Shown here piece after piece: positions 33,404 through 42,690 of a stretch of 64,000 nt of DNA. Where the stretch lies: NCBI GenBank assembly GCA_018004935.1, contig JAGNBF010000018.1, forward strand, positions 24,097-88,096, given 5' to 3'. The number at the start of each line of letters is the position of its first letter. The stretch's first letter is position 1. The DNA comes from Chloroflexota bacterium (GTDB taxonomy: Bacteria > Chloroflexota > Anaerolineae > Promineifilales > Promineifilaceae). The notes under the pieces are model-generated. The model was not told the DNA's origin, ran no database searches, and saw only the letters and a program-made list of their open reading frames with translations. The position numbers and the translations under genes are program-made.

Positions 33404-34210
33404 TTACTGTTCACTGTTCACTATAAATGTTTCCACCCAACTGGCGGGTCGTTTTTGTACAAAAGCCATCATCCCTTCTTGCCCATCGGGGCTGGTGCGG
33501 AGATGGTTGAGCTGGTTGACACGGTAGCCGACGGTTTCACCGGGTGATTTGGCGGTGATTTCAAAGAGTAAGGCTTTGCAGGCGGCCAGAGCGGTGGCGG
33601 GAGCCTGGAGCACATCATTGAGCAGGGCGGTTACCTGTTGGTCGAGTTGGTCGGCGGGACAGGCGGTGGTAATGAGACCGTGCGCGGCCGCGGCCTCAGC
33701 CTTTACCCGTAACCCCCGCAACATCCACTCCCGTGCCCGTGCCAACCCAATGCGGGCCACAACATAGGGGGAGATGATGGCGGGGACCAGCCCCAAGCGG
33801 ACTTCTGGGAGACCTATTTTAACCTCTGCGGCCGCGACTGCCATATCTGCCACACAAATCAATCCCACTCCGCCCCCCATCACATCCCCCTGGATGCGGG
33901 CAATCACCACTTGCGGGGCCTCATTCACCGCCCGAAGCATCGTATCAAACGTCTCCACCTGGGACATCTGCGCTTCCGGGGGGATGGTCAAATCTTCCCG
34001 TAGCTCCTTGATATCGCCACCGGCGCAAAACGTCGGGCCATGTGCACCTAAAACCACCGCCCGAATTGACCGATCCCGTTTGATGGATTGGAAAAAGTCC
34101 AGCAACTCACGTACCATCTGCCGGTTCATGGCGTTGCGACTCTCCGGGCGGTTGAGGTAAACAAAAAGCACACTACCAGTTTGTTGTATAGTTAAGGTTT
34201 CGTAGTTCAT
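33404..34210 (-). CDS. Enoyl-CoA hydratase/isomerase family protein
   Basis: A 268-residue crotonase-fold enzyme. PTFCAGGDIKELRE (residues ~59-72) forms the oxyanion hole and CoA site, and GDVMGGGVGLICVADMAVA the second backbone NH. GLPEVRLGLVPAIISPYVVA is the region carrying one of the usual catalytic Glu positions. The sequence style resembles methylglutaconyl-CoA hydratase of leucine breakdown, but other CoA substrates are possible. Its start overlaps the upstream ATPase gene by 4 bp. An acyl-CoA dehydrogenase gene lies 1.7 kb upstream on the same strand. Confidence 0.88.
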   Translation of the reverse strand: MNYETLTIQQTGSVLFVYLNRPESRNAMNRQMVRELLDFFQSIKRDRSIRAVVLGAHGPTFCAGGDIKELREDLTIPPEAQMSQVETFDTMLRAVNEAPQVVIARIQGDVMGGGVGLICVADMAVAAAEVKIGLPEVRLGLVPAIISPYVVARIGLARAREWMLRGLRVKAEAAAAHGLITTACPADQLDQQVTALLNDVLQAPATALAACKALLFEITAKSPGETVGYRVNQLNHLRTSPDGQEGMMAFVQKRPASWVETFIVNSEQ

Positions 34211-35352
34211 ACTGTTTTTGGGAACACCATTTTCAGCAACGGGATCGCCGTAATCTTTTCTGCCAGAGGGTAAGTTTGTTCACCGGGATAAACAACAAAC
34301 AAATGATCCAATTCCAGATCCGTCAAGGCAACTTGCATGGAACGAGTCAGGCGGGGTGCGTCTACTCGTTTACATTCAATACCCACTTTTTGCCCCCCGG
34401 TTTGTAGGAGCAAATCTAATTCTGCCCCACCGTGTGTTGCCCAAAAGAAGGTGGCATCTGCTTTGAACGCTTTGATGATTTCCTCCAGGGCGTAGCCTTC
34501 CCAGGACGCACCGAGTTTAGGATGGGTCATCAGGTCTGGAACGGAGTGAATACCCAATAAATAGTGCAACAAACCGGTATCCCGAAAATAGATTTTGGGC
34601 GATTTGACCTGCCGCTTTTGCATATTGACGTGCCAGGGGGGTAGCTGGCGAATCATAAAAACCTGTTCCAACAAATCCAGATACCGCCGCACTGATGTCT
34701 CGCTGACACCTAAGGAACGAGCCGGTTCGGCGGCGTTCCAGGTTTGGCCGTGATAATGGGCTAACATACTCCAAAAACGGAACACCATCGCGGTGGGCAG
34801 TCCTATTCCTAGCTGGGGTAAGTCTCGCTCCAGAATGGTTTGGATGAAATTTTTGCGCCAGGCCAGACTATTAGCTTCGGTGGGGGCCAGGTAGGAGAGT
34901 GGGAAACCACCTCGGAGCCAATGGAGTGGAAGTGCGGCCGCGCCCACCTCCGGCAGACTAAAACCACTCAGGGCAATCATCTCCATCCGCCCCGCCAACG
35001 ATTCCGATGATTGGCGTAATAATTCGGGCGCGGCACTCCCCAAAACCAGGAACCGGGCGGGCAACGGGGTACGATCTACCAACACCCGCAAAATAGGAAA
35101 CAAATCAGGTCGTCTCTGGATTTCATCAATTACCACAATCCCTTGCAAATCCCGTAAGGCCAGCATTGGCTGATCCAGTCTGGCTAAACTGATGGGGTCT
35201 TCCAGGTCAAAATAATTGAGTGAATCCGGGGATACAAACTGTCGTGCCAATGTCGTCTTGCCACTTTGCCGAGGCCCAAGCAAAGTGACGACCCGGCTCC
35301 GTCCCAATGCCGTCTCAATCTCTTGCCTTATCCCTGAGCGTTCTACAAACAT
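34207..35352 (-). CDS. AAA_14/DUF4143 ATPase
   Basis: A ~381-residue ATPase; ATG 35352 or GTG 35358. The P-loop GPRQSGKTT (residues ~27-35), Walker B GIVVIDEIQRRPDLFPILR and sensor LVLGSAAPELL define the AAA_14 domain. After a winged-helix-like middle (ARSLGVSETSVRRYLDLLEQ) comes a DUF4143 domain with FRDTGLLHYLLGI and a PD-(D/E)XK-like core (GAELDLLLQ, GIECKRVDAPR). Such proteins are widespread and uncharacterised; a nuclease or regulator role is proposed. It overlaps the crotonase gene by 4 bp. Confidence 0.9.
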   Translation of the reverse strand: MFVERSGIRQEIETALGRSRVVTLLGPRQSGKTTLARQFVSPDSLNYFDLEDPISLARLDQPMLALRDLQGIVVIDEIQRRPDLFPILRVLVDRTPLPARFLVLGSAAPELLRQSSESLAGRMEMIALSGFSLPEVGAAALPLHWLRGGFPLSYLAPTEANSLAWRKNFIQTILERDLPQLGIGLPTAMVFRFWSMLAHYHGQTWNAAEPARSLGVSETSVRRYLDLLEQVFMIRQLPPWHVNMQKRQVKSPKIYFRDTGLLHYLLGIHSVPDLMTHPKLGASWEGYALEEIIKAFKADATFFWATHGGAELDLLLQTGGQKVGIECKRVDAPRLTRSMQVALTDLELDHLFVVYPGEQTYPLAEKITAIPLLKMVFPKTV

Positions 35353-35371
35353 AGCCACATTTTACCATGAA

Positions 35372-35720
35372 AATCCGCGCTATCATGTGGGAATTTCAAG
35401 GATGACCGCCATTTTAGTCTCCTACGAAAATGTAGGGCGATTTTTTAAATCGCCCAGTGGACGATTTACCAAATCGTCCTACAAATTTTCATTCCACCTG
35501 GTGAGCACCCCGCTCATGGGGAATTCCTGCGAAAATGTAGGGCGATTTGACAAATCGCCCGGACGATTTACCAAATCGTCCTACAGATTTTCATCCCTCT
35601 TGGTGTGCCAAAGGCACATGGGGAACTCCTACGAAAATAGCCACTGACACTGGAAACAAGGATAGAAAAGAACACGGATAAGAATGAAAAGTTGTGGCGT
35701 TATTTTCAGCCTCTCAAGAC
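35372..35720 (-). repeat. Tandem cassette and double-hairpin repeats
   Basis: Double hairpins lie at 35431-35483 and 35536-35584 (TAGGGCGATTT...AAATCGCCC next to GGACGATTT...AAATCGTCC). Minus-strand cassettes AGGA(G/A)TTCCCC-ATG begin at 35619 and 35517, each with a 12-codon frame ending TAG. 35640-35710 is the CACGGATA/ATAACGCCAC part. From 35721 to 35943 nothing else is clear except a short GTAGAGACGCAAAATCTTGC dyad at ~35740. Confidence 0.8.
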
Positions 35721-35943
35721 GGGTTTGGTGCGCCGCAATTCGTAGAGACGCAAAATCTTGCGTCTCTACTTTAGTGCCAATGAGTTAAATAACAGCCATT
35801 CTCAATTGGCCCCGATGGGTAGAGGTGAGGCTGGTGGGAGAGACAACCGGGAGAACAAGTGGGGGTGATCAGTCAATATTTCCCCCCGGTTGCCCCCCTA
35901 CGACTCATATGTTTTATTAAATTTTTGTTCCTAGCCCCACCCC

Positions 35944-37119
35944 CTAACCTTTCCGGCGCGAGGGCAAAATTCCTTCATATTTGGCGATAATGCCCAACAT
36001 AATTTCATCCGCCCCGCCGCCGATGGACATGAGCCGGGCATCGCGGAAGTAACGAGCCATGGGGTACTCTTCAACGTAGCCCATGCCGCCATGAAACTGG
36101 AGACAGGTATCAGCCACTTCGCGCGCCAACCGTCCCGCCTTGAGCTTGCCCATCGAAACCTCACGGGTCACATCCTCTCCGGTGATCATTTTCCGTACGC
36201 AATAATAATTCAGATGCTTCATTAGCTCGATTTCGGTGAGCAGTTCGGACAGCTTGAAGTGAATCCACTGGTTGTCAATGAGGGGAATGCCAAAGGTTTT
36301 GCGCTGGCGGCAGTAATCAATCGTCATCCGCACGATTTTTTCCATCCCGGCTGTGCCCATCAGGCAGGCCACCAGCCGCTCCTTTTGGAACTGTTGCATT
36401 TGCAGGATGAAGCCCATGCCTTCCGCGCCGATGCGATTGGCCTGGGGCACACGCACGTTGTCGAAGGAGAGAATGGCGGTGTCACTACTGTGGTTGCCCA
36501 GTTTGTCCAGCTTTTTGCTAACGCTGAAACCGGGGGTGCTGGTGGGCACAACGATGAGGGACATACCGGTAAAACCATAATTGCGCTCATCAGAGCGGGC
36601 CAACAGGGTGATGTAATCGGCCTGCGTGCCGTTGGTGATCCACATTTTCGTGCCGTTGATGATGTAGTCGTCGCCGTCGCGCACGGCGCGGGTGCTGATT
36701 CCGGCGACATCGGAGCCTGCGCCCGGTTCGCTGACGCCGATGGAGAAGACGCATTCCCCCTTGATGGCGGGCACGAGGAATTGCTCTTTGAGTTCGTGGG
36801 AGCCATGTTGGGCCAAAGCGGGGGTAGCCATATCGGTGTGGACGGAAATACCCATCGGCACCCCGGCACAACTGGCCTGGCCTAGCTCTTCCATGAGGAT
36901 GGCGTTGTACCAGTAGTCGGCCCCACCGCCGCCGTATTCTTCAGGGTAGGACAGGCCCAGCAAACCCAGATCGCCCATTTTTTTGAACAGTTGGTGGGCA
37001 GGGAAGATGCGTTCGGCTTCCCATTCTTCAACATAGGGGTTAATTTCGGTTTGGATAAATTTCCGCACCATCTGGCGGAACATGTCGTGTTCTGGGGTGA
37101 AATAGAGGGGGTCGGACAT
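35944..37119 (-). CDS. Acyl-CoA dehydrogenase
   Basis: A 391-residue FAD enzyme catalysing alpha,beta-dehydrogenation of acyl-CoA, passing electrons to ETF. FSIGVSEPGAGSDVAG (~125-140) and MWITNG (159-164) are the flavin-binding and substrate signatures, and QFHGGMGYVEEYPMARYFRD the second PROSITE-type signature. The catalytic base is probably Glu247 (FQKERLVA), the position used by long-chain and isovaleryl-CoA dehydrogenases. ATG 37119 follows GGAG. No GCGGCCGC copy occurs in the gene. With the nearby hydratase it suggests fatty or branched acyl-CoA oxidation. Confidence 0.94.
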   Translation of the reverse strand: MSDPLYFTPEHDMFRQMVRKFIQTEINPYVEEWEAERIFPAHQLFKKMGDLGLLGLSYPEEYGGGGADYWYNAILMEELGQASCAGVPMGISVHTDMATPALAQHGSHELKEQFLVPAIKGECVFSIGVSEPGAGSDVAGISTRAVRDGDDYIINGTKMWITNGTQADYITLLARSDERNYGFTGMSLIVVPTSTPGFSVSKKLDKLGNHSSDTAILSFDNVRVPQANRIGAEGMGFILQMQQFQKERLVACLMGTAGMEKIVRMTIDYCRQRKTFGIPLIDNQWIHFKLSELLTEIELMKHLNYYCVRKMITGEDVTREVSMGKLKAGRLAREVADTCLQFHGGMGYVEEYPMARYFRDARLMSIGGGADEIMLGIIAKYEGILPSRRKG

Positions 37120-37172
37120 GGGAGGCTCCAGAATTGTGAATTATGGCATGGTTCCGGTCAGCTTTACAAATT

Positions 37173-37225
37173 TGTAGGACGATTTGGTAAATCGTCTCGT
37201 GGGCGATTTACCAAATCGCCCTACA
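37173..37225. repeat. Double-hairpin repeat
   Basis: TGTAGGACGATTTGGTAAAT with CGTC, then GGGCGATTTACCAAATCGCC and CTACA; upstream of the acyl-CoA dehydrogenase gene. Confidence 0.8.
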
Positions 37226-37302
37226 AAGTGTTAAGCACCGTTTGCCAACTTTTGAACCATGCCTGAATTATGAATTGTGAAGGGGATCTGTTTTCATAAT
37301 TC

Positions 37303-38424
37303 CTAATTTGTCCAGGGTAATTGTTGTTCGCGGCCGCAAATCGTATACCGTTCTATCTGTTCCAGCGTCACCTGGGCCATATCATCGCCCCGTTGGTACG
37401 CTTTGAACCAGGCCACCGTCTCGGCTAATGCCTGTTCCCAGGTGTAAAGCGGTTGCCAGCCCAGCAGGCGGGCGGCTTTGTCCCAGTTCATCGTTAATAA
37501 ATGGGATTCTTTCCACACCACCTCTGGCTCCAGGTGAACCCATGCCCCGCTACCCCACAGTGCGATGGCTTTTTCCACCACCTGTCGGGTCGAGACGCCG
37601 CGCCGTTCCTGGGGACCAAAGTTCCAGGCCTCGGCGAAGCGAGGGCCATTGGTCAATAATTTCGCCCCCAACCAGAGATACCCGGCGACCGGTTCGAGGA
37701 CGTGTTGCCAGGGGCGGACGGCGTTGGGGTTACGCAAACCCAGTGGCTCATCGGCCAGGAGAGCCTTCATACAGTCGGGAACCAGCCGGTAGGGGGCAAA
37801 ATCGCCGCCGCCGATGACGTTGCCTGCCCGGGTTGAGGCGATGGCGACATGGTGTTGCTCATATTTTTCCGGGGCGAAGTAGCTCTGGCGATAAGCGGCA
37901 ATGGCCAGTTCGGCCATCGCTTTGCTGGCACTGTAGGGATCCGTACCGCCCAGGCGGTCGTTTTCGCGGTAGCCCCAGGGCATTTCCTGGTTTTCGTAAA
38001 CCTTATCGGTGGTGATGCAGACGACGGCAAGGGGTGAGGAGTGAGGAGTGAGGGCTGAGGTGCGGACAGCATCCAGCAGGTTGATGGTTCCGGTGGTGTT
38101 GGTGGAAAAGGTGTTGAGCGGGTCCTGGTAGCCGGGGATGACGAGGGGTTGGGCGGCCAGGTGGAAGATGACTTGGGGTTGGTGGGTGAGGAGAAGGGAG
38201 TGGATCGCGGCCGCGTCCCGCACATCCCCTCTCATGTCCACAATCCCCTGCCCGGCCCCCGTCAGGGTGAACATGTTGGGTTCGGTGGGTGGCTCCAGGC
38301 TGAAACCGATAACGTTGGCCCCCATCGCTTTGAGCCAATGGGTGAGCCAGGAACCTTTGAAACCGGTGTGCCCGGTAATGAGAACGGTTTTACCCGTGTA
38401 GATTTGTCCGAAGGGGTGGTGCAT
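37303..38424 (-). CDS. rfbG: CDP-glucose 4,6-dehydratase
   Basis: A 373-residue extended-SDR enzyme converting CDP-glucose to CDP-4-keto-6-deoxyglucose, the entry to 3,6-dideoxyhexose or related sugars. NAD-binding GHTGFKGSW (18-26), FHLAAQPLV, TTDKVY (138-143), Tyr164/Lys168 in YSASK, and STRAGNVIGGGDFA and VRPWQHVLEP are typical of RfbG. No other dideoxysugar gene lies within the window, so it may act with genes elsewhere. ATG 38424 lacks a strong ribosome-binding site. Confidence 0.9.
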   Translation of the reverse strand: MHHPFGQIYTGKTVLITGHTGFKGSWLTHWLKAMGANVIGFSLEPPTEPNMFTLTGAGQGIVDMRGDVRDAAAIHSLLLTHQPQVIFHLAAQPLVIPGYQDPLNTFSTNTTGTINLLDAVRTSALTPHSSPLAVVCITTDKVYENQEMPWGYRENDRLGGTDPYSASKAMAELAIAAYRQSYFAPEKYEQHHVAIASTRAGNVIGGGDFAPYRLVPDCMKALLADEPLGLRNPNAVRPWQHVLEPVAGYLWLGAKLLTNGPRFAEAWNFGPQERRGVSTRQVVEKAIALWGSGAWVHLEPEVVWKESHLLTMNWDKAARLLGWQPLYTWEQALAETVAWFKAYQRGDDMAQVTLEQIERYTICGREQQLPWTN

Positions 38425-38465
38425 AGAAACTCGTAGGTAACTCAGGGAACTTCAGGAACGCCAAA

Positions 38466-38930
38466 TCACATCGGCCCAAAGTAAAAGCTGTTTTCTGTGG
38501 GATCAATAGCAAAGCGCATCCGATTGAGAAACCCATCCAGGCCAACAAAATTGGGCAGAGTCCAGATTTCCCCATTAGTAAGTATAGGTACAAATACGGT
38601 TGCTTCTACTTGCAGGCTTTCGCCCTGAAAAGATGGAAGTGTAAGAGTAAGGCGCAATAAGCGGCCGCGATATAAAACGCCTCGAATCATCAACCTTTGT
38701 TCCGGCGTGTATAGGGCTTGCACCGCATCCTGAACCCACTCAGCAATTTCTGGGTCAAGGATGCACCAGGGCGCACCGGTATCCACGATAGCGGGAACGG
38801 TTAATTGCCCGGCAACAACCAATGGGATCACCATACGAGCAGAATCTTCCTGACCTGGATAATGATCTTCATACCGGGTGACACCCGATACAAAACCCGT
38901 TCTGGTTAATTTCGAGAAGAATTGGGCCAT
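38466..38930 (-). CDS. Retropepsin-like aspartyl protease domain protein
   Basis: A 154-residue protein. VPAIVDTGAPWCILDPEIA holds the DTG(A) active-site triplet (Asp50-Gly52) and LPNFVGLDGFLNRMRFAID the hydrophobic-hydrophobic-Gly end motif of retropepsin-like domains. Such single-domain proteins act as dimers if active. The gene starts 2 bp after the DUF5678-like gene and forms an operon with it and oligopeptidase B. Proteolytic activity is unproven. Confidence 0.75.
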   Translation of the reverse strand: MAQFFSKLTRTGFVSGVTRYEDHYPGQEDSARMVIPLVVAGQLTVPAIVDTGAPWCILDPEIAEWVQDAVQALYTPEQRLMIRGVLYRGRLLRLTLTLPSFQGESLQVEATVFVPILTNGEIWTLPNFVGLDGFLNRMRFAIDPTENSFYFGPM

Positions 38931-38932
38931 TT

Positions 38933-39406
38933 TTACAGCACTTTAGTAATTAAAATAGTGCGATCAGCCAAAGGGAGATGAGAATGTAGAAGTTTGAGTG
39001 TCGCGGCCGCGGCCAGTACCTCACCTTCCTTCAACGCTACCCACTGACCTCGATATTTCTCAGCTTGTTTGTTGGCCTCGCGCATAGAGTCGGCAATTCC
39101 ATCATCACCCACTTCATCCAGGGTACGAGCGTTTTTCGGGGCCAACACCGTGTGAGCATCTTGCAATCGGGCATGGTTGGGAAATTGGCGAAATCCATCT
39201 CGGGCCAATTGTGTGGCCACTGTTGACATGTCTAAAGCGAGAGCCAGATCAATCGCGTGGAGAAATAACTCCGGTGATTGCAATGACCAATCAATACTCT
39301 GTACGGTTTGGGCAAAGGATTGAGAACCTTGTTTGGCTTTACTTTGCAACAAACGGGCCAGTTTCGCCGATACTTTTGCACGATTAATCATTAACGCTGT
39401 ACCCAT
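38933..39406 (-). CDS. DUF5678-like protein
   Basis: A 157-residue protein. Residues 1-100 are helical with Ala/Leu-rich segments. The end, QAEKYRGQWVALKEGEVLAA then LLHSHLPLADRTILITKVL, resembles the DUF5678 domain commonly encoded beside retropepsin-like genes. Its ATG overlaps the oligopeptidase B stop codon (TAATG), with GGAG placed inside the upstream gene, so translation is coupled. Function unknown; a paired-gene module with the downstream protease is likely. Confidence 0.65.
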   Translation of the reverse strand: MGTALMINRAKVSAKLARLLQSKAKQGSQSFAQTVQSIDWSLQSPELFLHAIDLALALDMSTVATQLARDGFRQFPNHARLQDAHTVLAPKNARTLDEVGDDGIADSMREANKQAEKYRGQWVALKEGEVLAAAATLKLLHSHLPLADRTILITKVL

Positions 39407-41463
39407 TACTCACTCCTTTCCGTCAGCTCCAGCACCTTCAAGAAAAAGGCGTAATCGTTGGCGACTTCGCGCAGGAAGTCGTAACGACCAGAGGCCCCGC
39501 CATGCCCGGCTCCCATGTTGGTGCGGAGCAGGAGCAGGTTATCATCCGTTTTGGTGGCGCGGAGCCGGGCTACCCATTTAGCCGGTTCCCAATATTGTAC
39601 CCGGGGATCGTTTAGCCCGGCAGTGACCATCAGGTTGGGGTAGGTTTGGGCCGTTACGTTGTCGTAAGGTGAATAGGAGAGCATGTAGTGGTAATAGGCT
39701 TCATTCTCCGGGTTGCCCCATTCCTCGTATTCGGTCACGGTGAGGGGGATGGTGGGGTCGCTCATGGTGGTGATGACATCCACAAAGGGGACATCGGCAA
39801 TGATCCCTTTGAACAGGTCGGGGCGCAGGGTGGCCACGGCTCCCATGAGTAAACCCCCGGCACTGCCGCCCAGGGCCACAAGTTGATCGGCTGAGGTGTA
39901 GCCTGCGGCGATGAGGTGTTCGGCGCAGGCGATGAAGTCGGTGAAGCTGTTCCGTTTGGCCAGGTATTTGCCGTTTTCGTACCAAGGGCGGCCCATTTCG
40001 CCGCCGCCGCGAATGTGGGCGATGGCGTAAATGATGCCGCGATCCATAAGGCTGAGCCGGTTGGATGAGAAGTAGGGGTCAATGGCATGGCCGTAGGAGC
40101 CGTAACCGTAGAGCAAGAGGGGAGCGCGGCCGCGATCTCTGGCTCCCTTCTTGTACACCACCGAGAGCGGAACCCGGGTTCCATCTTCGGCGGTTGCCCA
40201 CACCCGCTCCGAGACGTATTGCGCCGGATCATAACCGCCCAGTACCGGATGTTGTTTCTTCAGCACCCGTTCCCGCGTTTCCATGTCGTAATCGTACACC
40301 GCTTCCGGTGTGACCAAGGAGGTGTAATGGAAACGAAGCGTCTGGCTGTTGAATTCCGGGTTGTGGCCGCCCCAGGCGGAGTAAACCGGCTCAGGGAAGG
40401 CGATCAGGTGGTAGTCGGGCTGGTTGAGGTTGCCCAGCCGAATCTGGCGCAGGCCGTCTTGTCGTTGGTAAATGGCGATGTGGTCGCGGAACATCTCCAG
40501 GCCGTCAATTTTGACCGCCTCATCGTAGGGCATGAGGTCGGTCCAATTGGCCCGGCCAGGGTTGTCCACCGGAGCGGTGACGATTTTGAAATTTTTGGCC
40601 CCGTCGGCGTTGGTGAAGATGTAGAAGCGGCCGCGATGATGTTCCGCGCCGTATTCCAATTTGGCTTCGCGGGGATGGAGCGGTTGGAAGTCGCCGGTGG
40701 GGTTGTCGGCGGCCAGGAAACGCACTTCGTCCGACTCTTTGCTGTTGAGCACCAGTAGGAGATACTGATCATCTTTGCTCTTGGTGATGCCGAGGAAAAA
40801 GCGAGCGTCGTCTTCCTGGTAGACGAGGGTATCGTCCTGGGCGGCTGTGCCCAGAAGGTGACGGCGGAGTTGATGCGGCCGCAACGCTTCATCCAGCACA
40901 TTATAAAACAGTGTCTGGTTGTCGTTGGCCCAGGCCATGCTGTAGTAAGTGTTGGGGATGGCGTCGGGCAGGAGTTCACCGGTGGTCAAATCTTTGACAT
41001 AGAGGGTGTACATTTCGTTGCCCGCCAGATCAACGGAGTAAGCCAGGAGTTTATGATCGGGGCTGGGTTCAAATACGGCCAGGGCGCAATAAGGTGATTG
41101 CCCGGCCAATTGGTTCACATCCAGGATGATCTGTTCCGGAGCGTCCAGATTACCCGGTTTGCGGCAATGGATGTCGTACTGTTTACCTTCTTCGGTGCGG
41201 GTGTAGTAGTAATAATCCCCCATTTTCACCGGCACGGAGAGGTCGGTTTCCTGGATACGACCTTTTAACTCCTGAAACAGGGTTTCTTGCAGGGATTCGG
41301 TGTCTTGCAGGACGGCTTTGTGGTAGTCGTTTTCGGCGTTCAGGTAGGCGATGACTTCGGGATTTTCCCGTTCGCGCAACCAGTAGTAGGGATCAATGCG
41401 GGTGTGATTGTGTGCGGTGAGGGTCTGCGGCCGCGTGGCGGCAATGGGTGGTTTCGTGGACAT
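39406..41463 (-). CDS. ptrB: Oligopeptidase B (S9A serine peptidase)
   Basis: A 685-residue cytosolic peptidase cleaving after basic residues in short peptides. ATG 41463 follows AAGGAG; the open frame upstream is repeat DNA. The beta-propeller half starts with NHTRIDPYYWLRERENPEVI. The hydrolase half carries Ser534 in GGSAGG, Asp619 in GLNDPRV and His654 in GAGHGGASGR, closely matching E. coli oligopeptidase B numbering. ARFFLGITKSKDDQYLLL and AHIRGGGEMGRPWYENGK are family signatures. It overlaps the next gene by one base. Confidence 0.95.
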   Translation of the reverse strand: MSTKPPIAATRPQTLTAHNHTRIDPYYWLRERENPEVIAYLNAENDYHKAVLQDTESLQETLFQELKGRIQETDLSVPVKMGDYYYYTRTEEGKQYDIHCRKPGNLDAPEQIILDVNQLAGQSPYCALAVFEPSPDHKLLAYSVDLAGNEMYTLYVKDLTTGELLPDAIPNTYYSMAWANDNQTLFYNVLDEALRPHQLRRHLLGTAAQDDTLVYQEDDARFFLGITKSKDDQYLLLVLNSKESDEVRFLAADNPTGDFQPLHPREAKLEYGAEHHRGRFYIFTNADGAKNFKIVTAPVDNPGRANWTDLMPYDEAVKIDGLEMFRDHIAIYQRQDGLRQIRLGNLNQPDYHLIAFPEPVYSAWGGHNPEFNSQTLRFHYTSLVTPEAVYDYDMETRERVLKKQHPVLGGYDPAQYVSERVWATAEDGTRVPLSVVYKKGARDRGRAPLLLYGYGSYGHAIDPYFSSNRLSLMDRGIIYAIAHIRGGGEMGRPWYENGKYLAKRNSFTDFIACAEHLIAAGYTSADQLVALGGSAGGLLMGAVATLRPDLFKGIIADVPFVDVITTMSDPTIPLTVTEYEEWGNPENEAYYHYMLSYSPYDNVTAQTYPNLMVTAGLNDPRVQYWEPAKWVARLRATKTDDNLLLLRTNMGAGHGGASGRYDFLREVANDYAFFLKVLELTERSE

Positions 41464-41567
41464 GGGACTGCTCCTTACAACAAAATTCTCTCGTATTGTA
41501 ATCCAGCCACCCACTCTGATGCGAAAAACGGCGTGGTTCAAAAGTCGGCAAGCTGTGCTTAACAATT

Positions 41568-41620
41568 TGTAGGGCGATTTTGTAAATCGCCCAGTGGACG
41601 ATTTACAAAATCGTCCTACA
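41568..41620. repeat. Double-hairpin repeat
   Basis: TGTAGGGCGATTTTGTAAAT and CGCCC, AGTGG, then ACGATTTACAAAATCGTCCT and ACA. Arms within each half agree perfectly (GGGCG/CGCCC, GGACG/CGTCC). Confidence 0.8.
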
Positions 41621-41649
41621 GATTTGTAAAGCTAACCTGAACCATGCCC

Positions 41650-41691
41650 GAAAAACAAAAGGGCGAGATCAATTTTGTTGACCTCGCCCTT
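41650..41691 (-). terminator. Intrinsic terminator after the Uma2 gene
   Basis: Minus-strand stem AAGGGCGAG / CTCGCCCTT with a 15-base loop, followed by TTGTTTTT. It lies 52 bp beyond the Uma2 stop codon. Confidence 0.75.
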
Positions 41692-41742
41692 GACGGATGA
41701 CAGCCTGGAATGGCCGTTTTACAGCCAGAAGGTCTGGGGGTT

Positions 41743-42618
41743 TCACCCACGCAGGCGTTTCAATTCCTCTTCCATTTCCCTTAACCGTTTCTCGACATCC
41801 AACCGGACTAACCGTTCCTGTTCGGCCTGCTGTTCGGCTTTTTTGGCCCGCATTTCTGCCTCTTCGGCCCGGTTCTCCGCCTCTTCGGCCCGGTTCTCTA
41901 TGGCTTCAACCTGATTACTCAGGGCAACGTAATCTTCCAACCGTTGCCCAAATTCGTCATAAAGATAAACCTTGTCCTCTTCGATGCCGATCCAGCTTTG
42001 GGCAGAAGCCAGCCAGAACCAACCCCGTTCATCCGGATCAAGGAAAACATATTCCCCAGCTTCATCCAATTGATAACCGATGATCCGGAGTTCGTGTTTT
42101 TGGCGCCGGTATGTGTCAACAATGATGTAGTAAGGGATGCCTACCTGGGCATATTCTTCTACTTTGGTGAACAGATCAAGCTGGCGGGTTGCCGGAGAGG
42201 TGACTTCAATGACAAAGGCGGGTAATGTCCCTTCGGCTTCGCAGTCAAACGTGCCCCAGTTTTTCTCCTGACGTACACCAAAAATCACGGCAATGTCTGG
42301 CCCGTGTGGGTCAATGCCAGTATGCGGGGGATAAGCAATCCGGCAATCGCTTAAAACAACGGCTCCCGGTTGATTTTTTAGTTGTCGCCGCAAAACGGCG
42401 GCCAGGTAATGCAGAAGTTGGGCATGTTCATGGGTGGTCACGATAAAATCATCCTCTTGGGGGTGAAGTACATCTTGCAACGTGAGGGGAACCTTCTCCC
42501 AAACAGCCGAATGGTTGGGTATGGTGCGTTTAACGTAACGCCAACCGTAGAGGAAGGGATCGGCAGGTTGTTTAGCGGTTGACCGGGGTTGGGATTGAGT
42601 TAATTTTAGTGTCACCAT
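41743..42618 (-). CDS. Uma2 family (DUF820) restriction-like endonuclease fold protein
   Basis: A 291-residue protein. The PD-(D/E)XK-like Uma2 core spans ~40-200: HEHAQLLHYLAAVLRRQL, PHGPDIAVIFG (Asp), PAFVIEVTSPATRQLD (Glu...Lys position taken by KVEEYAQVGIPYYIIVD). The C-terminal ~75 residues are a coiled coil with ENRAEEAENRAEEAEMRAK repeats. Uma2 proteins are numerous in cyanobacteria and Chloroflexota and their function is unproven. ATG 42618 has a weak GGAGCAACG site. Confidence 0.88.
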   Translation of the reverse strand: MVTLKLTQSQPRSTAKQPADPFLYGWRYVKRTIPNHSAVWEKVPLTLQDVLHPQEDDFIVTTHEHAQLLHYLAAVLRRQLKNQPGAVVLSDCRIAYPPHTGIDPHGPDIAVIFGVRQEKNWGTFDCEAEGTLPAFVIEVTSPATRQLDLFTKVEEYAQVGIPYYIIVDTYRRQKHELRIIGYQLDEAGEYVFLDPDERGWFWLASAQSWIGIEEDKVYLYDEFGQRLEDYVALSNQVEAIENRAEEAENRAEEAEMRAKKAEQQAEQERLVRLDVEKRLREMEEELKRLRG

Positions 42619-42690
42619 GTTCGTTGCTCCTGTGGGACAGAATGAACGAGTCCAGGTAATGATACAAAAAAAAGGGGCCAGCGTAAACCG

